This document shows positions 1-8,834 of a stretch of DNA of 64,000 nt, piece after piece. The notes under the pieces are model-generated. The model had not been told where the DNA came from. It worked only from the letters and a program-made list of their open reading frames with translations, and did not search any database. Origin of the DNA: an uncultured Blautia sp. (GTDB lineage: Bacteria > Bacillota > Clostridia > Lachnospirales > Lachnospiraceae); assembly GCA_958367245.1 (NCBI GenBank), contig CATXEA010000011.1, positions 1 to 64,000 on the forward strand, in the 5' to 3' direction. Every line of letters begins with the position of its first letter. Within the stretch, counting starts at the first letter, position 1. Made by a program: the position numbers and the translations under genes.

Positions 1-92
1 TCATCTGAGCCTTTTTCTTTTCACTCAGTTTTTCATAACTCACTTGACACTACCGACAGATTATGTGTGTTTTGAAAATGAAAAGCCAAAGG

Positions 93-809
93 CTATTCGT
101 GAGTTGTCAAAAATACTTTCAGCCGCGGAATCTGATTATTCAGAATCAGGGACTCGGGAAACATTGCCTGATGGATGAAATCTGCACTGTATGTAAAATC
201 GCCGATGTGTTCTTTTCCGTGGCTGTCGCTGGAGAGAAGCACGGGAATCTGATATCTGGCGCAGCAGCGCAGGATGGAGAGGCAGTTTGCACGGGTATCC
301 CCTCTGTAGCTGTCCGGTTCAAGAGAGGCTTCGTTGATTTCGAAGATTACATGATTCTCCTTTGCCGCTTTTGCCAGAGCGTCGTAATCTACAGGGTAAG
401 CGGGATTATCGCAGTGACCTAGTATTTTTACGTGAGGATTTTTCATTACATTGAGAAATGCTCTTGTATTTTCTTCCTTTGTTCCGGGTCTGAAATTGCG
501 CGTATGCATACTGGCAATAGCATAATCCAAATCCTGAAGAAGCTCTTCTTCAAGGTCAACGTGTCCGTCCTGATTCAGAATATTAAGCTCAATTCCATAA
601 AAAACCTCAACCCCGAAGCGTTTTCTGGGAGAAAAGTGCAGGCTGCGGAAATAAGAGGGAGTACCGGCTGCCAGAGTTGCCGGACCGTGGTCTGTGATTC
701 CGAGAAGCTTCAGACCTTTCTTTGAGGCTGTTTTTGCCATTTCGGAGATGGTACAGGAGGTTCCGTGACCGCTTGCAATGGAATGGGTGTGCATATCTGA
801 AAGATACAT
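93..809 (-). CDS. PHP-domain phosphatase, YcdX-like
   Basis: A 238-residue protein of the PHP (polymerase and histidinol phosphatase) superfamily, closest in layout to YcdX-type phosphatases. The N-terminal DMHTHS motif, the ITDHG motif near residue 40, the ILGHCDNP motif and the C-terminal SSDSHG motif supply the His/Asp ligands of the expected metal cluster. No signal peptide, so cytoplasmic. The start is supported by a GAAAGGAGT Shine-Dalgarno 8 bases upstream on the minus strand. It is divergent from the microcompartment operon and shows no functional link to it. The phosphoester substrate cannot be told from sequence. Confidence 0.85.
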   Translation of the reverse strand: MYLSDMHTHSIASGHGTSCTISEMAKTASKKGLKLLGITDHGPATLAAGTPSYFRSLHFSPRKRFGVEVFYGIELNILNQDGHVDLEEELLQDLDYAIASMHTRNFRPGTKEENTRAFLNVMKNPHVKILGHCDNPAYPVDYDALAKAAKENHVIFEINEASLEPDSYRGDTRANCLSILRCCARYQIPVLLSSDSHGKEHIGDFTYSADFIHQAMFPESLILNNQIPRLKVFLTTHE

Positions 810-916
810 TTATGTCAACTCCTTTCAATGTAAAATTTGTACCGGAAAGGTAATTATAATAAGTATGACAGAGGAAAAAACGATTGTCAATAGAGAAAGA
901 GGGGGTTGGGATGAAA

Positions 917-966
917 ACAAACAAATCCCACATCAATACTGCGCAAAAAACCACATAATAAAAAGA
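917..966 (+). promoter_or_regulatory. Paired 23-bp direct repeats upstream of GRE promoter
   Basis: Two A-rich units centred on CCACAT occur at 928-933 and 951-956, exactly 23 bp apart, about 30 bp upstream of the -35 box at 985. A matching pair (ACAACATA at 4485 and 4508, also 23 bp apart) lies upstream of the second promoter in this cluster. Two-turn direct repeats upstream of -35 are typical of AraC-type activator sites, but a DeoR-type regulator is also encoded in the operon. Which protein binds is inference. Confidence 0.4.
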
Positions 967-984
967 TGAAAGGTGTTGTTTTTG

Positions 985-1013
985 TTGACATTAAGAGCTT
1001 GCTAAGGTATAAT
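985..1013 (+). promoter_or_regulatory. Sigma70-type promoter of the microcompartment operon
   Basis: Perfect consensus hexamers: TTGACA at 985-990 and TATAAT at 1008-1013 with a 17-bp spacer. This lies 73 bp upstream of the diol dehydratase start and would drive the whole plus-strand cluster. Confidence 0.8.
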
Positions 1014-1086
1014 GAAATCTATGAACCATAAAATGACATAATAGGGCATTTTTGTATATATCTGCCCATTATGGGAAAGGAGAATT

Positions 1087-3612
1087 ATGGAGAAGTTTCA
1101 GACGTCAGATATTCCCAAAAGTCCCAGAATAACGAGACTGGTAGATCATCTGTATGAGAAAATGCCTGTCATTGAATCTGCCAGAGCCAAACTCATCACA
1201 GAGTCTTACATGGAGACGGAAGGAGAGCCGATCATTACCCGCAGGGCGAAGGCTTTCGCGCACATTTTGCGCAACATTCCGATTATTATCCGTGACGAGG
1301 AACTGATTGTAGGCAGCAGTACCCTTGCTCCGAGAGGATGCCAGACCTATCCGGAGTATTCGTTTCAGTGGCTGGAGGATGAGCTTGACACTGTGGAGAC
1401 ACGAAGCGCAGACCCGTTCTACATTGCTGAAGAGACGAAGGAGGATTTAAGAAGGGTACATAAATACTGGAAGGGCAAAACTACCAGTGAACTTGCGACT
1501 GCATACATGGCTCCGGAAGCGATTACAGCTATCGACCACAATATTTTTACGCCGGGAAATTATTTTTACAATGGCGTAGGTCATGTGACCGTTAAATATG
1601 AAGAGGTGCTGGAAATCGGTTATGAGGGAATCATTGCGAAAGCGCAGAAGGAGCTTGATGGCTGTAAAGTAGGAGATGAGAATTATGCGAAGAAATCCCA
1701 TTTCCTCAATGCAGTAATTTTGAGCTGTCAGGCAGTTATTGAGTATGCGCAGCGCTATGCAGAGCTCGCCCTTGAGATGGCAGACAGATGTCAGGATCAG
1801 GCGCGTAAACAGGAGCTTTTGGTTATTGCAAGAAACTGCAGCCGCGTACCTGCCAAAGGCGCGACAGGATTTTATGAAGCCTGCCAGTCTTTCTGGTTTG
1901 TACAGCAGTTGATTCAGTTGGAGAGCAGCGGACATTCCATTTCTCCGGGACGATTTGACCAGTATATGTATCCTTATTATAAGAAGGATATGGATAACGG
2001 AAATATCAGCCGGGAGTACGCGCAGGAACTGATGGACTGTATCTGGGTGAAATTAAACGACCTGAATAAGTGCCGTGACGCTGCATCTGCAGAGGGCTTC
2101 GCAGGCTACAGTCTTTTCCAGAACCTGATTGCAGGCGGTCAGGACAAGGATGGAAATGATGTGACAAATGATTTGTCCTTTATGAGCATTCAGGCATCTA
2201 TGCATGTACATCTTCCGCAGCCGTCTTTATCCGTAAGAGTATGGAACGGAACGCCGCATGAATTTCTGATCAAGGCAGCAGAGCTGACAAGAACAGGAAT
2301 CGGTCTTCCTGCATATTACAACGATGAGGTGATTATCCCGGCTCTTCAGAATCGCGGCTTAAGCCTTGCGGATGCCAGAGAGTACAATATTATCGGATGT
2401 GTAGAGCCTCAGAAAGCAGGTAAAACAGACGGATGGCATGACGCGGCATTCTTTAATATGTGCCGCCCTCTCGAACTTGTTTTTTCAAATGGAATGGACA
2501 GAGGAGTTCAGGTAGGCGTTCAGACAGGAGATGTGACCGATATGGCTACATTTGACGAGTTCTATGATGCCTATAAGAAACAGATGGAATACTGCATTTC
2601 ACTCCTTGTAAATGCAGATAATGCCATAGACGTTGCTCATGCAGAGCGATGTCCGCTTCCATTCTTATCCTGTATGGTAGACGACTGTATGAAAGCCGGC
2701 AAGTCTGTACAGGAAGGCGGAGCTGTTTATAATTTCACAGGCCCTCAGGGCTTCGGTATTGCAAATATGGCAGACGCTCTTTTCGCAGTACGCAGGCTTG
2801 TGTATGAAGAGAAGAAGTTTACCATGGCAGAATTGAAAGAAGCTCTGGCATGGAATTATGGAAAGGGTCTTGACGCACAGTCTGCAGCGGATGTTGCGGA
2901 AACAGTGCTCAGAGAAATGCACAAGGCAGGTCAGACAGTAGACGCGCAGGCGGCTGCAGCTATGATATCCAACCTTGTAGGAATGAAACCGGAGCCTGCG
3001 AAAGTGGCGAGATTTGAAGAAATCCATAATCTGATCGAAGAAGTCCCGAAATTTGGAAATGATATTCCTGAGGTCGATTACTTCGCAAGAGATGTGGCGT
3101 ACACTTATACGAAACCGCTTCAGAATTATAAAAATCCGAGAGGCGGTATGTATCAGGCTGGTTTATATCCGGTATCAGCCAATGTTCCGCTGGGCGGACA
3201 GACAGGAGCGACACCTGACGGACGATATGCGCATACCCCTGTAGCAGACGGAGTTTCCCCGTCCGCAGGTAAGGATGTGAAAGGTCCGACCGCAGCAGCT
3301 ACATCTGTTTCCAGACTGGATCACTTTATTGTATCCAATGGAACACTGTTTAACCAGAAATTCCATCCTTCCGCTTTGTCAGGAAGAGAGGGACTTGAAA
3401 AATTCGTGGCTCTTATCCGTTCCTACTTCGATCAGAAGGGAATGCATATGCAGTTCAATGTAGTTGACAGGGATACACTGCTGGATGCGCAGAAGCATCC
3501 GGAGAAATATAAACATCTGGTTGTACGTGTGGCTGGTTACAGCGCACTGTTTACAACACTTTCCCGTTCTTTGCAGGATGATATCATCCGCCGTACAGAG
3601 CAGGGATTCTGA
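1087..3612 (+). CDS. Glycyl radical 1,2-propanediol dehydratase
   Basis: An 841-residue glycyl radical enzyme (PFL-like barrel). It converts (S)-1,2-propanediol to propionaldehyde without B12. The thiyl-radical cysteine is Cys438 in NIIGCVEPQ with Glu440 next to it, and the glycyl radical site is Gly817 in RVAGYSALF, 25 residues from the end. These positions fit what I recall of the Roseburia inulinivorans propanediol dehydratase. The GCVEP motif marks the dehydratase/lyase branch rather than formate lyase. The start has an AAAGGAG site 6 bases upstream. There is no extra N- or C-terminal helix of the encapsulation-peptide kind, unlike its neighbours. A glycerol dehydratase is the main alternative, but the fucose/rhamnose context favours propanediol. 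Confidence 0.92.
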   Translation: MEKFQTSDIPKSPRITRLVDHLYEKMPVIESARAKLITESYMETEGEPIITRRAKAFAHILRNIPIIIRDEELIVGSSTLAPRGCQTYPEYSFQWLEDELDTVETRSADPFYIAEETKEDLRRVHKYWKGKTTSELATAYMAPEAITAIDHNIFTPGNYFYNGVGHVTVKYEEVLEIGYEGIIAKAQKELDGCKVGDENYAKKSHFLNAVILSCQAVIEYAQRYAELALEMADRCQDQARKQELLVIARNCSRVPAKGATGFYEACQSFWFVQQLIQLESSGHSISPGRFDQYMYPYYKKDMDNGNISREYAQELMDCIWVKLNDLNKCRDAASAEGFAGYSLFQNLIAGGQDKDGNDVTNDLSFMSIQASMHVHLPQPSLSVRVWNGTPHEFLIKAAELTRTGIGLPAYYNDEVIIPALQNRGLSLADAREYNIIGCVEPQKAGKTDGWHDAAFFNMCRPLELVFSNGMDRGVQVGVQTGDVTDMATFDEFYDAYKKQMEYCISLLVNADNAIDVAHAERCPLPFLSCMVDDCMKAGKSVQEGGAVYNFTGPQGFGIANMADALFAVRRLVYEEKKFTMAELKEALAWNYGKGLDAQSAADVAETVLREMHKAGQTVDAQAAAAMISNLVGMKPEPAKVARFEEIHNLIEEVPKFGNDIPEVDYFARDVAYTYTKPLQNYKNPRGGMYQAGLYPVSANVPLGGQTGATPDGRYAHTPVADGVSPSAGKDVKGPTAAATSVSRLDHFIVSNGTLFNQKFHPSALSGREGLEKFVALIRSYFDQKGMHMQFNVVDRDTLLDAQKHPEKYKHLVVRVAGYSALFTTLSRSLQDDIIRRTEQGF

Positions 3613-3671
3613 TATGTGTGTGAACACACTCTGAAATGGAAAAACAGCCTTTGGCTGGGAAAGGGGCAGGC

Positions 3672-4463
3672 ATGGATTATTTGGAAAGGACGGGAAGGGT
3701 ATTCGATGTCCAGAGGTATTCTATCCATGACGGGCCGGGAATCCGCACCATTGTATTTTTAAAAGGCTGCGTTCTTCGCTGCCGCTGGTGCTGCAATCCG
3801 GAATCCCAGGAATATAAGATCCAGACGATGAAGGTTCTGGGAGAAGATAAGGTGATGGGGCGCGATGTGACGGTTCGCGAGATGATTGAAGAGGTAGAAT
3901 GTGACAGACCGTATTATTACCGCTCAGGCGGAGGCATGACGCTTTCCGGCGGAGAATGCCTTTGTCAGCCGGAATTCGCCAGAGATCTTCTGCGCGCGGC
4001 AAAGGAAAGAGGTATCAATACCGCAATCGAGAGTATGGCATGTGCGCCATGGGAGACCATAGAGATGATTCTGCCGTATCTTGATCTCTATCTGATGGAC
4101 ATCAAGCACACGAATCCGGCGAAGCATAAAGAATTTACAGGGAAATCCAACGAGCTTATGATGGAAAACGCCCGTAAAGTGGCGCTCTCCAAAATGACGA
4201 AGCTGGTTATCCGCGTTCCGGTGATTCCGACTTTCAATGACACGGTTGAGGAAATTCAGGATATTGCCCGTTTTGCGGCAACGCTTCCGGGTGTCGAAAA
4301 GATACACCTTCTTCCGTATCACAGACTTGGACAGGACAAGTATGACGGATTGGGAAGAAAGTACCTGATGGATGGAATTGAACCTCCGTCTCCGGAACAT
4401 ATGGCTACACTGAAAAAGGCAGTTCACGCAGTATGTGGACTTGACTGTCAGATAGGTGGCTGA
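3672..4463 (+). CDS. Glycyl radical enzyme activase (radical SAM)
   Basis: A 263-residue radical SAM protein that abstracts hydrogen from the glycine of the adjacent dehydratase using SAM and a [4Fe-4S] cluster. The CX3CX2C motif is CVLRCRWC near residue 35, followed by the SGGGMTLSGGE SAM-binding segment near residue 85. It lacks the cysteine-rich ferredoxin insertion that many GRE activases carry after the SAM cluster, so it resembles short PflA-type activases. I chose ATG 3672 because GGGAAAGGGG precedes it and the protein then starts at the conserved MDYLERTGRVFDVQ. An in-frame ATG at 3636 has no ribosome site and follows a small GTGTGTG/CACAC hairpin. Confidence 0.88.
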   Translation: MDYLERTGRVFDVQRYSIHDGPGIRTIVFLKGCVLRCRWCCNPESQEYKIQTMKVLGEDKVMGRDVTVREMIEEVECDRPYYYRSGGGMTLSGGECLCQPEFARDLLRAAKERGINTAIESMACAPWETIEMILPYLDLYLMDIKHTNPAKHKEFTGKSNELMMENARKVALSKMTKLVIRVPVIPTFNDTVEEIQDIARFAATLPGVEKIHLLPYHRLGQDKYDGLGRKYLMDGIEPPSPEHMATLKKAVHAVCGLDCQIGG

Positions 4464-4479
4464 ATCACTTGAAACCCAA

Positions 4480-4525
4480 AAAAAACAACATATAAAACCA
4501 CACAAAAACAACATAAAACAACGGG
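4480..4525 (+). promoter_or_regulatory. Second pair of 23-bp direct repeats
   Basis: ACAACATA occurs at 4485-4492 and 4508-4515, spaced 23 bp, in an A/C-rich tract just upstream of the promoter at 4532. It aligns with the CCACAT pair upstream of the first promoter (917-966). The shared spacing suggests one regulator controls both start points. Confidence 0.45.
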
Positions 4526-4531
4526 TTACAC

Positions 4532-4560
4532 TTGACTTTTTCTGTGAGATATAGTAGAAT
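4532..4560 (+). promoter_or_regulatory. Internal sigma70-type promoter before the aldolase
   Basis: TTGACT at 4532-4537 and TAGAAT at 4555-4560 with a 17-bp spacer, about 100 bp before the aldolase start. It would let the core and shell genes be transcribed apart from the dehydratase and activase. Confidence 0.65.
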
Positions 4561-4663
4561 AAGAACAGTAGCGCAGAAAGTCAGAAAAAATGCGGCTTTT
4601 CAGCAAAATCTGCGTAAAAAAGCTGTAAGCTGCGAAACCAAATGCCTTAAGGAGGAAGAAAGC

Positions 4664-5479
4664 ATGGTAAACGAGTACGAAATCAAAAAAATGATCTGTG
4701 AAGTAGGAAGAAGAATCTACAACCGTAACATGGTAGCTGCAAATGACGGAAATATCTCTGTTAAAATCAGCGACAATGAATTCCTTTGCACACCAACAGG
4801 TGTATCTAAAGGTTTTATGACACCAGAGTTCATCTGTAAAGTAGATGCGAAAGGTAATGTAATCCAGGCTAACCCGGGATTCCGTCCATCTTCTGAAATC
4901 AAGATGCACATGAGAGTATATGAGAAGAGACCGGATGTAGGCGCAGTAGTACATGCTCATCCTACATATGCAACAAGCTTTGCAATTGCAGGTATTCCGC
5001 TTTCCGCTCCAATCATGCCTGAAGCAGTTATCGCTCTTGGATGCGTTCCGATCGCTGAGTATGGTACACCATCTACAGTGGAAATTCCGGACAACCTTGA
5101 GAAATACCTTCCATACTTTGATGCAGTTCTTCTTGAGAACCACGGCGCATTAACATGGTCTACAGACCTTATGGCTGCATACATGAAGATGGAATCCCTT
5201 GAGTTCTACGCAGAACTTCTTTACAAATCCAAAGTTCTCGGCGGACCTAAGGAATTTGACAAAGAGCAGATTGAGAAATTATACGAAATCAGAAGAAAAA
5301 TGGGTCTTCCGGGCAAACATCCGGCAAACCTCTGTGTAAACAAAGACGGCTTAAACTGCCACAACTGCGGAAGCCGCTGCACATATACAACAGGATGCGA
5401 GGATGCTCCGAAGGAAGCTGATGCTGAATTAGTAGCAAACATCACAAAACAGGTAATGGCTCAGTTAGGACTTAAATAA
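4664..5479 (+). CDS. fucA: L-fuculose/rhamnulose-1-phosphate aldolase, class II, with encapsulation peptide
   Basis: A 271-residue class II aldolase/adducin-family protein that would cleave fuculose-1-P (and probably rhamnulose-1-P) to DHAP and L-lactaldehyde. Zinc ligands are visible in VHAHPT and ENHGAL, with a glutamate in SSEIKMH. The family domain ends near residue 215. After it comes a cluster of four cysteines (C232, C235, C239, C245) and then an amphipathic C-terminal helix ending in ITKQVMAQLGLK, a typical encapsulation peptide. The start at 4664 is fixed by AAGGAGG; longer in-frame reading upstream runs through the promoter and is not coding. No separate rhaD or fucA exists in the window, so this enzyme probably serves both sugars. 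Confidence 0.88.
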   Translation: MVNEYEIKKMICEVGRRIYNRNMVAANDGNISVKISDNEFLCTPTGVSKGFMTPEFICKVDAKGNVIQANPGFRPSSEIKMHMRVYEKRPDVGAVVHAHPTYATSFAIAGIPLSAPIMPEAVIALGCVPIAEYGTPSTVEIPDNLEKYLPYFDAVLLENHGALTWSTDLMAAYMKMESLEFYAELLYKSKVLGGPKEFDKEQIEKLYEIRRKMGLPGKHPANLCVNKDGLNCHNCGSRCTYTTGCEDAPKEADAELVANITKQVMAQLGLK

Positions 5480-5511
5480 TCCGGTAATTAATTTATTAGG
5501 AGGACAATCTC

Positions 5512-6900
5512 ATGCCAGTAAATGAAAATATGGTACAGGAAATTGTACAGGCAGTAATGGCAAAAATGCAGATTGCAGAAGCTCCGTCCGGAAAACATGG
5601 AGTTTTCAAGGATATGAACGACGCGATTGAGGCTGCGAAAAAAGCAGAACTCATCGTTAAGAAAATGTCCATGGACCAGAGAGAAAAAATTATTACCTGC
5701 ATCCGCAAAAAAATCAGAGAAAATGCGGAAATCCTTGCACGTATGGGCGTTGATGAGACAGGAATGGGAAATGTGGGAGATAAGATCCTGAAACACCATC
5801 TTGTAGCAGACAAGACACCTGGTACAGAGGATATTACAACAACCGCATGGTCAGGGGACAGAGGACTGACCCTGATCGAAATGGGACCATTTGGCGTTAT
5901 TGGTGCGATCACACCATGTACAAACCCAAGTGAAACTGTTTTATGTAATACAATGGGTATGCTGGCAGGCGGAAATACAGTTGTATTCAATCCGCATCCG
6001 GCAGCTATCAAGACTTCCATCTATGCGATCAATCTGGTTAACGAAGCTTCTCTTGAAGCCGGCGGTCCGGATAACATCGCAGTAACTGTTGAGAAGCCGA
6101 CACTTGAAACAAGTGATATTATGATGAAACATAAAGATATTCCGCTGATCGCTGCAACAGGCGGCCCTGGCGTAGTTACCGCAGTTCTTTCTTCCGGAAA
6201 GCGCGGAATCGGCGCAGGCGCAGGTAATCCTCCTGCACTTGTAGATGAGACAGCAGATATCCGTAAAGCAGCTCAGGACATCGTAAACGGATGTACATTC
6301 GACAACAACCTTCCATGTATCGCAGAGAAGGAAATCGTTGCAGTTACTTCTATTGTAGATGAACTGATGCACTATCTGGTAACAGAGAACGACTGCTACC
6401 TTGCTTCTGAAGAAGAACAGCAGAAACTTGTTGATGTTGTTCTGGCAGGCGGTAAACTGAACCGTAAATGTGTAGGACGTGATGCAAGAACTCTTCTCTC
6501 CATGATTGGAGTTGATGTTCCGGCTAATATCCGCTGTATCGTATTCGAGGGACCGAAGGAGCATCCGCTTATTTCTACAGAGCTTATGATGCCGATTCTC
6601 GGTGTGGTAAGAGCGAAAGATTTCGATGACGCTGTAGAGCAGGCTGTATGGCTTGAGCACGGCAATCGCCACTCCGCACATATTCATTCCAAGAATATTG
6701 ATAATATCACGAAATATGCGAAAGCAATCGACACAGCAATCCTTGTGAAAAATGCACCTTCTTATGCAGCGCTCGGATTCGGTGGAGAGGGATACTGTAC
6801 TTTCACAATCGCAAGTCGTACAGGAGAGGGTCTTACAAGCGCAAGCACATTCACCAAGAGAAGACGCTGCGTAATGTCTGACAGCCTTTGCATTCGCTAA
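5512..6900 (+). CDS. pduP: CoA-acylating propionaldehyde dehydrogenase
   Basis: A 462-residue aldehyde dehydrogenase of the PduP/EutE family, oxidising propionaldehyde to propionyl-CoA with NAD+ and CoA inside the compartment. The catalytic cysteine is Cys269 in DNNLPCIAEKE, and the conserved AATGGPGVV segment near residue 220 is present. Residues 1-20 (NENMVQEIVQAVMAKMQ) form the amphipathic encapsulation peptide seen at the start of PduP proteins, followed by a short linker. GGAGG lies 9 bases upstream of the ATG. It sits 32 bases after the aldolase and 19 before the Zn alcohol dehydrogenase. Confidence 0.93.
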   Translation: MPVNENMVQEIVQAVMAKMQIAEAPSGKHGVFKDMNDAIEAAKKAELIVKKMSMDQREKIITCIRKKIRENAEILARMGVDETGMGNVGDKILKHHLVADKTPGTEDITTTAWSGDRGLTLIEMGPFGVIGAITPCTNPSETVLCNTMGMLAGGNTVVFNPHPAAIKTSIYAINLVNEASLEAGGPDNIAVTVEKPTLETSDIMMKHKDIPLIAATGGPGVVTAVLSSGKRGIGAGAGNPPALVDETADIRKAAQDIVNGCTFDNNLPCIAEKEIVAVTSIVDELMHYLVTENDCYLASEEEQQKLVDVVLAGGKLNRKCVGRDARTLLSMIGVDVPANIRCIVFEGPKEHPLISTELMMPILGVVRAKDFDDAVEQAVWLEHGNRHSAHIHSKNIDNITKYAKAIDTAILVKNAPSYAALGFGGEGYCTFTIASRTGEGLTSASTFTKRRRCVMSDSLCIR

Positions 6901-6919
6901 GTAAAAGGAGAGAAAGAAC

Positions 6920-8140
6920 ATGGATATGAACAATATTAATATAGAAGAAATCGTTAAACAGGTTCTCTCCGGCATGACCGGAAATGCACCGGCAGCAGCT
7001 CCAGCAGCACCGGCAGCATCCACAGGAATCCCGAAGACAGCCAGAGTAGCAATGCTTACAGAGAAAGAACACTTTGAATTAAAAGAATACCCGATTCCTC
7101 CTCTTGGAGACGACGATATTCTTGTTAAAGTGGAAGGCTGTGGCGTTTGCGGTACAGATGCTCACGAATTTAAGAGAGATCCATTTGGTCTGATCCCTGT
7201 AGCTCTCGGACATGAAGGTACAGGCGAGATCGTTGCAATGGGTAAAAATGTAAAAGTAGATACAGCAGGCAAACCTGTTAAAGTCGGTGATAAGGTTGTT
7301 ACATGTATGATTTTCAAAGATGATCCGGAAATCACAATGTACGATCTGAACAAAAAGAACGTAGGCGGCGCTGACGTATACGGACTGCTTCCTGACGATG
7401 ACATTCATCTTAACGGATGGTTTTCCGATTACATCTTTATCAGAGGCGGAAGCTTCGGCTCCACATTCTTTAACGTAAGTGACCTTGATCTGGAGTCCCG
7501 TATCCTCATCGAGCCATGTGCAGTTCTTGTACATGCAGTTGAGAGAGCGAAATCCACAAACATTCTTCGTTTCAACAGCAGAGTAGTTGTACAGGGATGC
7601 GGACCAATCGGTCTGATCTGTATCGCAGTTCTCCGTACTATGGGTATCGAGAATATCTGCGCAGTAGACGGAGAAGAGAAACGTCTTGAATTCGCTAAGA
7701 GAATGGGCGCTACACAGACTGTAAACTTCAAAGACCATCAGGGAATTGAAGCGCTTGCAGGCGCTGTAGAAGCTGCATTTGGCGGACATCTTGCAGACTT
7801 TGCATTTCAGTGTACAGGTTCACCTGTTGCTCATGCAAATATCTACAAATTCATCCGCAACGGCGGCGGACTTTGCGAGTTAGGTTTCTTCATCAACGGT
7901 GGAGACGCTACAATCAACCCGCACTTCGATATCTGCTCCAAAGAAATCACAACAGTAGGTTCATGGGTATATACCTTAAGAGACTACGTTACAACATTTG
8001 ATTTCTTAAAGAGAGCAAAAGGAATCGGTCTTCCAATGGCAGAACTGATCACAGATAAATTCCCGTTAGAGCAGATTAATGAAGCACTTCAGACAAATCT
8101 TGCTATGACAGGACTTAAGATTGCTGTAATTAATAAATAA
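6920..8140 (+). CDS. Zn-dependent alcohol dehydrogenase with N-terminal encapsulation peptide
   Basis: A 406-residue medium-chain dehydrogenase. Catalytic zinc ligands are Cys77 in GCGVCGTDAHEF and His98-Glu99 in LGHEGTG; the Rossmann motif GCGPIG lies near residue 230. The usual four-cysteine structural-zinc lobe is missing. Residues 1-18 (NINIEEIVKQVLSGM) are an encapsulation peptide, joined by an Ala/Pro-rich linker to the catalytic domain, so it should act in the lumen. It may reduce lactaldehyde to 1,2-propanediol or propionaldehyde to 1-propanol while recycling NAD+. A second, iron-type alcohol dehydrogenase is encoded at 13332, so the two may split these roles. The substrate is inference. 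Confidence 0.85.
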   Translation: MDMNNINIEEIVKQVLSGMTGNAPAAAPAAPAASTGIPKTARVAMLTEKEHFELKEYPIPPLGDDDILVKVEGCGVCGTDAHEFKRDPFGLIPVALGHEGTGEIVAMGKNVKVDTAGKPVKVGDKVVTCMIFKDDPEITMYDLNKKNVGGADVYGLLPDDDIHLNGWFSDYIFIRGGSFGSTFFNVSDLDLESRILIEPCAVLVHAVERAKSTNILRFNSRVVVQGCGPIGLICIAVLRTMGIENICAVDGEEKRLEFAKRMGATQTVNFKDHQGIEALAGAVEAAFGGHLADFAFQCTGSPVAHANIYKFIRNGGGLCELGFFINGGDATINPHFDICSKEITTVGSWVYTLRDYVTTFDFLKRAKGIGLPMAELITDKFPLEQINEALQTNLAMTGLKIAVINK

Positions 8141-8167
8141 TTTCCTGACAACTAAAGGAGAAATAAA

Positions 8168-8482
8168 ATGGCAGAAGCTGTAGGAATTTTAGAGGTATTT
8201 GGGCTGACCACAGCCTTTGTAGCAGGCGATGCCGGATGCAAGGCTGCCAATGTCCGCCTGGAGGTATTCGATAAGAATAAACCAGCCAATGCTGACAGCC
8301 TGCCGGTTCCGCTCCTTGTCTGCATCAAGTTCAGAGGCAGTGTTACAGATGTAACAGCGGCTGTAGAAGCAGGTATGGAAGCGGCAAACAGAATGACTGG
8401 CGTGGTACAGCACTATGTCATCCCGAACCCGGAAGAGGGAACGGAGAAAATGCTGAAAATCAGCGCATTGGATAAAGACTAG
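8168..8482 (+). CDS. BMC-H shell protein with loop insertion
   Basis: A 104-residue single BMC-domain protein (AVGILEVFGLTTAFVAGDAG start). It differs from its PduA-like neighbours by an insertion around residues 37-50 (DKNKPANADSLPVP) between the first helix and the next strand, and by the C-terminal NPEEGTEKMLKIS. It would form a hexameric shell tile with a changed pore or edge. It has a good AAAGGAG site. It is the first of four consecutive shell genes. Confidence 0.85.
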   Translation: MAEAVGILEVFGLTTAFVAGDAGCKAANVRLEVFDKNKPANADSLPVPLLVCIKFRGSVTDVTAAVEAGMEAANRMTGVVQHYVIPNPEEGTEKMLKISALDKD

Positions 8483-8537
8483 ATTTATCCCATAATACGA
8501 TTAAATATCAGGTTTGAATATTCAGGAGGAATAGAAC

Positions 8538-8813
8538 ATGGCACAGGAAGCATTAGGAATGGTAGAAACCAGAGGACTTACCGCTGCAATCGAAGCAGCA
8601 GATGCAATGACAAAAGCAGCAGAGGTTGCATTAGTAGGAACAGAGAAAATCGGTTCCGGTCTTGTAACAGTTATGGTTCGTGGTGATGTAGGCGCTGTTA
8701 AAGCAGCAGTAGAAAGCGGAAGCGCAGCAGCATCCCGTCTTGGCGAATTAGTAGCTACACACGTAATCCCAAGACCACACGGCGACGTAGAAAAAATCCT
8801 TCCAAGCATTTAA
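8538..8813 (+). CDS. BMC-H shell protein, PduA/EutM-like
   Basis: A 91-residue canonical BMC-H protein, expected to be a major hexameric shell facet. Family landmarks are the N-terminal EALGMVETRGLTAAIEAAD, the VGTEKIGSG segment lining the pore, and the VIPRPHGDVEKILP tail. It is a close paralogue of the BMC domain at 9296-9574, differing at about eight positions over 91 residues. AGGAGG lies 9 bases upstream. Confidence 0.93.
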   Translation: MAQEALGMVETRGLTAAIEAADAMTKAAEVALVGTEKIGSGLVTVMVRGDVGAVKAAVESGSAAASRLGELVATHVIPRPHGDVEKILPSI

Positions 8814-8834
8814 TATTTTTTAAGGAGTTCGCTC

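Noticed and set aside
4532..4663. N-terminal extension of the aldolase
   Set aside because: The open frame covers the promoter; AAGGAGG before 4664 fixes the start.
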